This document shows, in pieces, positions 16,610-23,852 of a stretch of 64,000 nt of DNA. Below the pieces are notes generated by a model. The model searched no databases, was not told the DNA's origin, and saw only the letters and a list, made by a program, of their open reading frames with translations. The DNA lies in assembly GCA_008933805.1 (NCBI GenBank), contig WBUH01000012.1, positions 62,001 through 126,000 of the forward strand, written 5' to 3'. The stretch comes from Bacteroidota bacterium (lineage in GTDB: Bacteria > Bacteroidota > Bacteroidia > UBA8524). A program made the position numbers and the translations under genes. Numbering within the stretch: position 1 is the first letter of the stretch; the number at the start of each line of letters is the position of its first letter.

Positions 16610-17260
16610 TTACAGTTTGATTTGTACAGGCTCTCCTAAAAACTTCGGTTTCTTTTTCAGCACATAAACATCTAAAATAGCCTTTACACGGGCAAAATAC
16701 TCCCGTATTTGGGTGCGCAACCCATAGTAATTATCAACGTTTTGGGCGTTGTAGGCAGAAATACTTAACCCGTAGCAAGAGGCAAGAAATACGGCTCTTT
16801 CGTTATGAAACTCTTGTGATATCACAACAAAATTTGTTTGCCCGAACACTTTCCAGCAGCGGATAATGGAGTCTAAGGTTCTGAAACCTGCATAATCCAA
16901 TGTGATGCAACTATCCGGTACTCCGGCGGCAATAAGAGCCTGTCTCATGTCTTCGGGTTCATCGTACCCTTTTATATGATTATCACCGCTTACCAGCAGG
17001 TGTTTCACTTTGCCTGATTTAAACAGTTCTACAGCCGCTTTTATGCGGTATTCAAAGTATAAATTATTGTGTCCGTTTATAAGTTTGCGTGAAGTGCCTA
17101 ATACCAATCCCACGTTGGTTGCGGGAACCTCCGCAGCGGTTTTGTAAAGGTGGTTTTTAGCTTTTGATTCCACATGATGATTAGCCCAAGCAATAAATGC
17201 TGTGATAACGGCCAAGAAAAGCAGAAAGTATAGGAATATCTTTTTGTACAGCTTTTTCAT
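16610..17260 (-). CDS. DUF218/SanA-like membrane-anchored protein
   Basis: A 216-residue protein with one N-terminal membrane helix (about 6-25, KIFLYFLLFLAVITAFIAW) and a periplasmic DUF218 domain. The domain contains VGLVLGTSRKL, YFEYRIKAAVELFKSGKV, HLLVSGDNH, CITLDYAGFRTLDSIIRCW and FVVISQEFHNERAVFLA. This is the arrangement of SanA/ElyC-type proteins linked to envelope barrier function and vancomycin sensitivity in enterobacteria. The ATG at 17258-17260 is preferred because it places the membrane helix at the N-terminus; an upstream in-frame start at 17374 would add 38 residues without family support. Confidence 0.85.
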   Translation of the reverse strand: MKKLYKKIFLYFLLFLAVITAFIAWANHHVESKAKNHLYKTAAEVPATNVGLVLGTSRKLINGHNNLYFEYRIKAAVELFKSGKVKHLLVSGDNHIKGYDEPEDMRQALIAAGVPDSCITLDYAGFRTLDSIIRCWKVFGQTNFVVISQEFHNERAVFLASCYGLSISAYNAQNVDNYYGLRTQIREYFARVKAILDVYVLKKKPKFLGEPVQIKL

Positions 17261-17435
17261 CAGTTCAAAAATATTTAAAAAAACACTCGGTAAATATTTT
17301 TTTGAGGAAATATGATTGATTTGTTTCCCCTTGTGTAGTAAGGGTTTTAGCCTGTGATTTACGGATTGGCACAAAAAGTGTATTCTATACTATACAAAAT
17401 CTTAGCAGCCGCTAAGAGGAAAGGAGAACACAATT

Positions 17436-18185
17436 ATGAAAAAAATCTACACAACTCTCTCGCTTATTTTGTTTTTCACTGCTGCTTTTGCACAATGGGG
17501 AAGCGTATTTCACAATCACCAACAAAACAATCAGGTGTACTACCCCGCAAGCTCAGCTACAGCCGCGCTGCATCTTACCTTTCCTGCAACAAATAACTAC
17601 ACCATTACTATTGGGGCACAAAGCCTGAACTTTTACGGCAGCCAGTTTTTTCTTGAAAACATGAGCGCCGGCTTGCAAATGGTGAGCGTACGTTACATGA
17701 CAACTACGACTAACGGAAGTGCATGGCAAACTACTTACAACGGTGCTGTAAACTTTGAGGCCAATACCCGATTGTTTGCAACCGTTGATGCTTATGGGGT
17801 GTTGCGTATTACCCAACGCGAGGCTATTGGTCAAATTCCTCCTGTCAACCCACAACCCTTGCCTAATGTGTGTCCAACCCCTCAGCAACCACAAATTGTA
17901 TTTGCCACTCAACAACAAGCTGATGACTTGGTGAAGCGTCTTAAGAATGTTACGTTTGACAGCAAAAAAGTGTTAACCGCTAAAAATGCTTTAAAGAGCA
18001 ACCACTATACTGCCCAACAAGTGAAACAGTTATTGCTAACCTTTTCATTTGACAGTTATAAACTGGATGTAGCAAAATATGCCTACGATATGAGCTACGA
18101 TAAAGCTAACTTTTTTGCAGTAGGCGATGCTTTCAGCTTTAGCTCTTATGCAGACGAATTAGAGAAATACATTGCTTCTAAGTAA
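17436..18185 (+). CDS. Secreted DUF4476 protein
   Basis: A 249-residue exported protein. Residues 1-19 form a signal peptide ending AFAQ. The middle (about 30-130) is beta-rich and of unknown role. The last 90 residues (about 160-249) match DUF4476, a helical domain common in Bacteroidota, with DLVKRLKNVTFDSKKVLTAK, YTAQQVKQLLLTFSFDSYKL and a final FSFSSYADELEKYI. An AAAGGAG stretch lies about ten bases upstream of the ATG. A strong terminator follows at 18203-18241. Molecular function of DUF4476 is unknown. Confidence 0.85.
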   Translation: MKKIYTTLSLILFFTAAFAQWGSVFHNHQQNNQVYYPASSATAALHLTFPATNNYTITIGAQSLNFYGSQFFLENMSAGLQMVSVRYMTTTTNGSAWQTTYNGAVNFEANTRLFATVDAYGVLRITQREAIGQIPPVNPQPLPNVCPTPQQPQIVFATQQQADDLVKRLKNVTFDSKKVLTAKNALKSNHYTAQQVKQLLLTFSFDSYKLDVAKYAYDMSYDKANFFAVGDAFSFSSYADELEKYIASK

Positions 18186-18202
18186 TTGATTTACATAATT
18201 TC

Positions 18203-18241
18203 AAAGCCCGAAGGTTGAAACAAACTTTCGGGCTTTTTTTT
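18203..18241 (+). terminator. Rho-independent terminator of the DUF4476 gene
   Basis: Hairpin with arms AAAGCCCGAAGGTT and AACTTTCGGGCTTT (one G-T pair) followed by a run of eight to nine T residues, 18 bases after the stop codon. Confidence 0.9.
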
Positions 18242-18283
18242 GTTGAAATAGAATGATAGGATTTATCGTTACATTAGCTACCG

Positions 18284-18991
18284 ATGGGTTTTAATTTAAA
18301 CAGCCTGAACCTTAAATTGTTGACACTGCTGTTGTTGTTTTGTGCTTGCGGAAGCAACGAGGCACAAGAGGTGAGTCGATTTGAATCGTATGACACATTG
18401 AAGAGTTTTGTGAAAGAGTTAAAAGCGGAGTTCAATACAGCATACAAATCAGCATCAGAAAGTCAAAAAGACTCGCTACTAAAAGCCGCACACGATACAC
18501 TATCTACGTTAATTATTAAAGATTATTTCGGGCATTGGTACGGCACAGCATGGGAGTTTCATGGAACTACCAGAACCCCCAAAGAAGGAGCGATTGCCTG
18601 TGGGTATTTTGTAACTACTGTGCTTGAAGATGCAGGGTTTAATATCCCAAGAGTAAAGTGGGCTTGTGTTGCCTCTGAAACGATGATAAAAGGTATGACC
18701 AAGAAATTGAAACACATTATCAACCGTCCTGTATCTGAGGTTGAAGAATATATTCAACAAGCAGGTAAGGGGTTATATGTCGTAGGACTTGATAACCATA
18801 CGGGCTTTATCTATAACGATGGTAAAGTAATCCGTTTTGTACACTCTAATTACTATTTGCCGCAAGAAGGTGTAATGGCGCAAGAACTGGATAGCCATAA
18901 CCCGTTGAAGAGCTCAGGATACAGGGTAATTGGCAAAATACTGGATGATGCCATGATGAAAAACTGGATTTTGAGTAAACGGATGGAGTAA
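18284..18991 (+). CDS. Lipoprotein with possible NlpC/papain-like fold
   Basis: A 235-residue predicted lipoprotein: hydrophobic signal LLTLLLLFCACGS, in which the second Cys follows an Ala as in a lipobox. The central region TPKEGAIACGYFVTTVLEDAGF places a Cys at a helix N-terminus, and YVVGLDNHTGFIYNDGKVIRF supplies a His in a beta context. These are the arrangement and spacing of the Cys/His pair in NlpC/P60- or CHAP-like cysteine hydrolases, but the match is by eye and no family name is certain. It stands alone after a terminator and is convergent with the porin gene. A weak -7-like TACATTAG precedes the ATG. Confidence 0.7.
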   Translation: MGFNLNSLNLKLLTLLLLFCACGSNEAQEVSRFESYDTLKSFVKELKAEFNTAYKSASESQKDSLLKAAHDTLSTLIIKDYFGHWYGTAWEFHGTTRTPKEGAIACGYFVTTVLEDAGFNIPRVKWACVASETMIKGMTKKLKHIINRPVSEVEEYIQQAGKGLYVVGLDNHTGFIYNDGKVIRFVHSNYYLPQEGVMAQELDSHNPLKSSGYRVIGKILDDAMMKNWILSKRME

Positions 18992-18996
18992 AAGGC

Positions 18997-20226
18997 TTAG
19001 AAATAAGACGATATACCCACTTGTATGCCGCCTGTATTAGCAGGAGGGTTGCCCAAAATATCGCGTTGTTGCATATAGCGGTAGTTAAGGCGCAAAACAG
19101 TTTGCTGCACAGGCCTGAAACTAATGCCCGGTACTATGCCCCACAAATCTTCGGCTATGTTGGTGTTAGTTTCTTTAAACTTACCAACGTTCCAATCTAC
19201 ATATTCCAACCTAAGCGCCACACTCCAAATCGGCTTGTCAAACCCAAACATTTTCTTTTTATACACCGGTTGAACAAAATCAATAAAACCGCCTTGTTGC
19301 CTGTTTCCGTATTGTTGGCTGTATGTTTCGGGTACATCCACGTTTATCCACGCCCATTCACCAACAATGTAGGTGTTTAGTTTAGGTAAGGTAGTGTTAA
19401 AGTCTATGGCAAATACGTTTAAGCGGCGTTGTTTATCTAAACGCAAACCATCCTCTTCAAACTTATTATAAACTCCACCCATATACGATAGACCAATCTC
19501 TCCGATTTTTGAGTGACGAACGGCTCCTTTAACCGTTAGCAATGGTTTTCCGTTGCTACTTTCTTCAAAACGTTCTTTACTTGCTTTTGATGCGGGTAAA
19601 AATGTTTTATTCTCAGTATTGCTTATAATGTCGTTGTTAAAACCGTTGGTAAGGTAGGCTTCATATCCAAATGCCCAGTTTTTGCGGTACTGTTTACCAT
19701 ACAATCCAAACCCAACATTGCTCCACGTTGCGGGCAACATCTGGGTCATAGCGATAGGACGGTCGGTAAACTCCCATTTAGGGCCGTCGTGGTTTTGGTT
19801 AAATGCCCCAATGGGGTTCATTATTACTCCGCCTCGCAGGTTTAACAACGGGTTAAAACTGATGTCCATTGCGGCAAACTCAATTGATAGTTCCTTTCCG
19901 CCTTCTTCCAGTTCTATTTCCGATAAAAATTTAATCCTACGGTGTAGAGATGACGCTACAAACAGTGTCATACGGGGTAAACTAAAACTGTGACCATCCG
20001 TTACGCCATCTGTGCCAATGTATTGGTACTGAGCCTCAACATAGCCACCCAGCGATACAGGTACTTTGTTCACTTGCAAAAAGGGACGGTTGTATACAGC
20101 GTCCATATTCATCCCGGTTTGTTTTGATGTATCGGTCGGGACTCTTTTTAAGAGTGAGCTATCCATTTGCGCACGGGCAATAGTGGTGGCTATTACCATC
20201 AATGCGGCTATCAGTAATTTGTTCAT
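18997..20226 (-). CDS. Outer-membrane porin (phosphate-selective porin O/P-like)
   Basis: A 409-residue outer-membrane beta-barrel. A signal peptide (1-19, ending ARAQ) is followed by alternating amphipathic strands, for example LGGYVEAQYQYIG, LRGGVIMNPIGAFNQ and VLRLNYRYMQQRDILG, and a terminal aromatic residue (SSYF) as expected for BAM recognition. It resembles the OprO/OprP-like porins used for anion or small-solute passage. Its start overlaps the Rieske gene stop by the ATGA arrangement (20223-20226), so it is translationally coupled to the redox genes upstream. Confidence 0.85.
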   Translation of the reverse strand: MNKLLIAALMVIATTIARAQMDSSLLKRVPTDTSKQTGMNMDAVYNRPFLQVNKVPVSLGGYVEAQYQYIGTDGVTDGHSFSLPRMTLFVASSLHRRIKFLSEIELEEGGKELSIEFAAMDISFNPLLNLRGGVIMNPIGAFNQNHDGPKWEFTDRPIAMTQMLPATWSNVGFGLYGKQYRKNWAFGYEAYLTNGFNNDIISNTENKTFLPASKASKERFEESSNGKPLLTVKGAVRHSKIGEIGLSYMGGVYNKFEEDGLRLDKQRRLNVFAIDFNTTLPKLNTYIVGEWAWINVDVPETYSQQYGNRQQGGFIDFVQPVYKKKMFGFDKPIWSVALRLEYVDWNVGKFKETNTNIAEDLWGIVPGISFRPVQQTVLRLNYRYMQQRDILGNPPANTGGIQVGISSYF

Positions 20227-20651
20227 TTTAAAAGTACGCGTATGTATTCGTTTTCAATCAATACCTCAAAAGTTCTTAAATGTTGGTCGGCGGGGCCGTT
20301 TTGCACCTCGCCTTTGGAGGTAAATTCGCTGCCGTGTGCAGGACATTGAAGTCTGTCGCCAAATACTTGCAATTCTGCCCCTTGATGAGTGCATTGCATC
20401 AGCAGTGCACTGTATTCTTTTTCTCCAAAGCGATACACACAAATAGGGTATTGCAATTGGTCGTTTTGGGCAATTACATGGGGCAAATGTTTTTTCTCAC
20501 CTCCTTCAAAGGCCGACAAAGGGATTTTTAATGCTCCGTTTTCTAAGGCAGCGGTGTAGTACTTCATACCTCCGCAGCTTTGCAGTAAAGACATGGTAGC
20601 CAAGCCTAAACAGCCCACTCCACAAAGCTTTATAAATTCTTTACGGTCCAT
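20223..20651 (-). CDS. Rieske [2Fe-2S] lipoprotein
   Basis: A 142-residue exported Rieske protein. The N-terminus MDRKEFIKLCGVGCLGLATM and the lipobox-like LLQSC (Cys26) suggest a lipid-anchored periplasmic or outer-membrane protein. The Rieske cluster ligands are Cys87/His89 in CTHQG and Cys103/His106 in CPAHGSEF. The domain is small, like bacterial Rieske ferredoxins, and no cytochrome b gene is nearby, so it is not part of a bc complex here. It lies between a di-heme cytochrome and a porin, overlapping the porin by four bases, and probably relays electrons from the cytochrome. Confidence 0.93.
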   Translation of the reverse strand: MDRKEFIKLCGVGCLGLATMSLLQSCGGMKYYTAALENGALKIPLSAFEGGEKKHLPHVIAQNDQLQYPICVYRFGEKEYSALLMQCTHQGAELQVFGDRLQCPAHGSEFTSKGEVQNGPADQHLRTFEVLIENEYIRVLLK

Positions 20652-20655
20652 CTTT

Positions 20656-21855
20656 TTATAAGGATTCGATGAACTTGATTAGTAATGCTTTTTCAGCCTC
20701 GGTTAGTTGCTTGTATTGGGTGGTGCTGCCTGTGGCTTCACCGCCGTGTAACAATATAGCCTCATTAATAGTGCGTGCCCTGCCGTCGTGCATAAGAAAA
20801 TAATTCCCACCCTGCGAGTTGGGCGAAAGCCCGATGCCCCATAGGGGAGGGGTGCGCCACTCGGATGTGGTGGCAATACCTTCTGTATAGTTATCGTCAA
20901 GGGCAGGTCCCATATCGTGTAACAACAAATCGGTATAGGGGTAAAACGTTTTGTTTGATAACGCTTCAATATCCGATGTCGGCGTAGTCCATTGCGGAGT
21001 ATGGCATTGTGCGCAACCCACTGAAGCAAACAACACCCTGCCGTTTACTATATCGGTATTGTTTGGTGTACGTTGTATAGGTGCTTTTAGCGTTCGCAAG
21101 TAAAACACTACATCGTGCACTACGTTGTCAGAAACCTCAGGGTCGGCAGTTTGTTGGGTATATTGGTCGATGGGATTAAACGTTGACGTAATCCCCATAT
21201 CTTGATTATAGGCGTTAACGGTTTGATGTAACAAATCAATAGCGGCTGCTTTTTTACCGAAACGGCCAATGTACCTGCCGTTCATAGGTATGTGAAACGA
21301 TTGGGGTGTGAAATAGCTTGGTGCATCAATGTAATTAGGTCTGCCCGATATTCCGTCGCCGTTTAAATCGTTTGGGTCGGCTATGGCCAGCAACTGGGCA
21401 TCTGTAAGGGCAGCCAAAAAGCCGAGACCGGTATTTGCAGGCGGCATAAAGTTAGAAAAGGTAGCACCAGCAGGTAGTTTTTCAGGGTGATAACCGGGGA
21501 TGGCTCTGTTTTGCAACTGTGGCCCACCTTTATCTAAAAAGGTATTACCCAATGTGTCCGATTGCCCAAAACGGGTAAGAGTTGTAAAAGGATGCCCTTT
21601 ACCGTCGCCAGCATGGCAGCTTGCGCAAGAGGTGGCTACAAAAAAGGGGCCTAGGCCGGTTTGGGCTGTAAATACCTCGTTATTAAAGGCCACATCGCCG
21701 GCCAAAAAGCGGGCGTGTTCGGCAGTGGTTAATCCTTCCACCGGTCCGTCTAGCAATTCATCCTCGGCGGGCGGGGGCGGGATTAGTTTTTCACAGGCAG
21801 TAAAGCTGATGGTCAACAGCATTAAAATACCTATGAGTGTATACTTTGTTTTCAT
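20656..21855 (-). CDS. Di-heme c-type cytochrome (DUF1111 / di-heme oxidoreductase family) lipoprotein
   Basis: A 399-residue exported protein of the family formerly called thiol oxidoreductase. The start MKTKYTLIG at 21853-21855 is preferred over an upstream in-frame start at 21903 because it gives a clean lipoprotein signal ending ISFTAC. Two heme c motifs are present, CASCH (N-terminal third) and CAQCH (about residue 285). The C-terminal WRTPPLWGIGLS, HDGRARTINEAILLHGGEA and Met/His positions are characteristic of the family. The enzyme's substrate is not established. It is the first gene of a three-gene operon with the Rieske lipoprotein (four-base gap) and the porin. Confidence 0.9.
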   Translation of the reverse strand: MKTKYTLIGILMLLTISFTACEKLIPPPPAEDELLDGPVEGLTTAEHARFLAGDVAFNNEVFTAQTGLGPFFVATSCASCHAGDGKGHPFTTLTRFGQSDTLGNTFLDKGGPQLQNRAIPGYHPEKLPAGATFSNFMPPANTGLGFLAALTDAQLLAIADPNDLNGDGISGRPNYIDAPSYFTPQSFHIPMNGRYIGRFGKKAAAIDLLHQTVNAYNQDMGITSTFNPIDQYTQQTADPEVSDNVVHDVVFYLRTLKAPIQRTPNNTDIVNGRVLFASVGCAQCHTPQWTTPTSDIEALSNKTFYPYTDLLLHDMGPALDDNYTEGIATTSEWRTPPLWGIGLSPNSQGGNYFLMHDGRARTINEAILLHGGEATGSTTQYKQLTEAEKALLIKFIESL

Positions 21856-21970
21856 GGTTTTGTTTTCTGTGTGCAAAAATATAAATTTAGACTCGTCTAA
21901 CAAATTATTTTGAAAAGACTTTTTAAATTGGGAGAGATACGGACTGAAGTCAGTATCTGTTAAAATTACA

Positions 21971-22004
21971 AAAGCCCTCAGGACTTAAGTCCTGAGGGCT
22001 TTTG
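21971..22004. terminator. Perfect 34-base palindrome / bidirectional terminator with GGACTTAAGTCC core
   Basis: Perfect inverted repeat, arms AAAAGCCCTCAGGACTT and its complement, flanked by A- and T-tracts. It lies between the 5' end of the cytochrome operon and the 3' fragment of the M20 gene and would terminate minus-strand transcripts arriving from the M20/nuclease region. Its 14-base core AGGACTTAAGTCCT recurs in the palindrome at 25154-25185. Confidence 0.85.
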
Positions 22005-22028
22005 TTTGCGTAAGATTGTATAAAAATA

Positions 22029-22096
22029 TTAGTTGTTAGTCAATTCTTTCACAGCCATCCAAGTCATTAAGCCTACGCCAAGTTCAAGGGCGGTTT
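22029..22096 (-). pseudogene. Displaced original 3' end of the M20 hydrolase gene
   Basis: Read on the minus strand this fragment encodes the M20 C-terminus TALELGVGLMTWMAVKELTNN and a stop codon at 22029-22031. The first 44 bases (22053-22096) are identical to the intact gene's end at 23871-23914; the last eight codons then diverge (AVKELTNN versus ALRELL). The simplest reading is that this is the ancestral 3' end, separated from its gene by insertion of the 1.8-kb nuclease segment, which brought a replacement tail. Confidence 0.85.
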
Positions 22097-22133
22097 GTTA
22101 TGCCTAAAGGGTACTTTGTAATTATTGTCTTTA

Positions 22134-22466
22134 TTAAACCTGCTCTATAATTGAAGTCCCTAAATCCCTAAACATTTTTGGGGGGCTATTAATTGCGTGT
22201 TTCATGCTTACGTAAGATGGAAACGATAGTAGTTTGTCAATAACTGCTTCCTTAGTTGTGACTTTGATAGACAAATCTGTGTAAGAATGGTATTCATCTA
22301 TTAACTTGTGAAGTTTAAGTTTACCGTCTTTAAAATAGTCTTGATAAAGTATCAAAGTGTCAATATCAATAACAGTTATGGGTCTGATATTTTTTTTGTC
22401 AACCTTCTTAATTTTTTCTAGTTCTTCTTTAAACCACTGATTTATAAGTTTATTAAACCCAAGCAA
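22134..22466 (-). CDS. C-terminal part of the PD-(D/E)XK nuclease-like protein, out of frame
   Basis: This 110-codon frame begins with a TTG inside the upstream gene and continues its sense in another frame: LGFNKLINQWFKEELEKIKK joins naturally to the upstream FNCLG. Adding one T to the TTT at 22455-22457 (plus-strand AAA) fuses the two into a 567-residue protein. The region is helical and charged, with DIDTLILYQDYFKDGKLKLH and ending GTSIIEQV. It is therefore unlikely to be an independent gene; it is the tail of a frameshifted or miscalled one. It ends 37 bases from the left direct repeat. Confidence 0.65.
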   Translation of the reverse strand: MLGFNKLINQWFKEELEKIKKVDKKNIRPITVIDIDTLILYQDYFKDGKLKLHKLIDEYHSYTDLSIKVTTKEAVIDKLLSFPSYVSMKHAINSPPKMFRDLGTSIIEQV

Positions 22467-23836
22467 TTAAACATCCTCTCATGAAGAACGAGTATTGGGT
22501 ATATTTTTGCTTTACTTCTATTGTATTCATTATCATACTTTAAAGTTTTATTTAAAGTATTATGTATATTATCTGTAAGTTGAATAATTGCTTTTCTTCG
22601 GCCTCTTTCGTTTAAAAGCAATTTTTTCTGTAATTCACTTTTAATAGCTTCATAGTCGTATGAATGTTTTATCTCAGCACTGATAAGAATATCTTTCGAT
22701 TCAAAAATGAAGATATTATCCTCATTTCTTGAATAAAAATCAGGCTCTCCATCAATATTATATCGTTGTTTAATTTCTTCACCACTTAACTTCTTATAGT
22801 TATTTGGAAGTAAACTTTTGAGAATTTTATAAAAAAGTTCTTTTTCAGAAAAGAAATCACAATAAAAACTCCTGAAATCTTTGGTATGTTTTAATGTTTT
22901 ATCTTCTTCCCAAACTTTAAAAAATAGTCCTTTATGAATCTGCTCAATAGCGAATAGCGGATAAGTAATGCTATATGTAAAATCTTCTAACATTCTATAA
23001 AATGGCTTACTTCTTAGTTCGATAAAATCTTTTTCAGGATTTGATAATTTAGGAAACGTATTTACGAAACTATCTAAGAAATCACAAAACCAATCTCTAT
23101 TATTTCTCTCATTAGAGATTTGAATTGTAGTCCTGCCTTCTTGACGCCCTTCATTTAAAACAACCCATGTAAATGAAATAAGTTCTCTAAGAAGGTTTTT
23201 CCAATCATAGGCATTAAGTTTATTAATAAAGCTTTCCAATAATACTGGTTTTTCCTTTTCTAGAAACTCAAAGAATAGAACAGATTTTATTACTTGGCAA
23301 ATGTTAACGTTATGTAGATTGTAATTTATAAATTCATCTTTGGCTATGTTTGGAGTTAAGAAAACAGCGATTAGCTTTTCGTCTCCAGCAAGATATTCAT
23401 ACTTGTTCTTATGGCTTAGTTCCTTTTTATCGATTGTTTCGTTAATAAGTGTATACGCTTTGAAAATGTTTTGCTCAAGCTCAATATTTGTTATTGAATC
23501 AACTACTTCGTTTTGATTGTAACAATATTCATAAAGCTTTAAACTTGCTAATGGGTTGACTATTTTAAATTGCTTGTTTAGGCGTTTTTCTTTTTCTTTT
23601 ATCTTCTGACAAATTTGGTCAACAAATTCAGCATTTTCTTTACTACAATACCATGATAAGAAGTCATAGATGTTTTCTCTATTTGTTGGTTTGAATCCTA
23701 AGAAGTGTTCAGCAGCACTTAATAAAGTTGTTCGGCTAATACCACTTAGATAGGTATCTATCTTATCAGGAGGTGTATCAAAGACATCACTGTACCCTAA
23801 TAACAAAACTTGTGTAGAATAATTAGTGTGTGGCAA
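22442..23836 (-). CDS. Putative PD-(D/E)XK nuclease, cargo of the inserted segment
   Basis: A 464-residue, Lys/Asn/Ile-rich protein of no family I can name. Near residues 364-390 it shows GEPDFYSRNEDNIFIFESKD, with Asp366 and Glu379-Ser-Lys381 in the spacing of the PD-(D/E)XK nuclease core, followed by the helix YEAIKSELQKKLL and the strand KAIIQL. The N-terminal 350 residues are helical and unrecognised. The start is TTG at 23836, 16 bases after the M20 stop, with no ATG available, so translation and transcription may depend on the host gene. The gene is visibly more AT-rich than its surroundings. Single nuclease genes at such sites are often anti-phage systems, but no defence family was recognised. 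Confidence 0.7.
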   Translation of the reverse strand: MPHTNYSTQVLLLGYSDVFDTPPDKIDTYLSGISRTTLLSAAEHFLGFKPTNRENIYDFLSWYCSKENAEFVDQICQKIKEKEKRLNKQFKIVNPLASLKLYEYCYNQNEVVDSITNIELEQNIFKAYTLINETIDKKELSHKNKYEYLAGDEKLIAVFLTPNIAKDEFINYNLHNVNICQVIKSVLFFEFLEKEKPVLLESFINKLNAYDWKNLLRELISFTWVVLNEGRQEGRTTIQISNERNNRDWFCDFLDSFVNTFPKLSNPEKDFIELRSKPFYRMLEDFTYSITYPLFAIEQIHKGLFFKVWEEDKTLKHTKDFRSFYCDFFSEKELFYKILKSLLPNNYKKLSGEEIKQRYNIDGEPDFYSRNEDNIFIFESKDILISAEIKHSYDYEAIKSELQKKLLLNERGRRKAIIQLTDNIHNTLNKTLKYDNEYNRSKAKIYPILVLHERMFNCLGLINL

Positions 23837-23852
23837 TTGATAACAATTTGGT

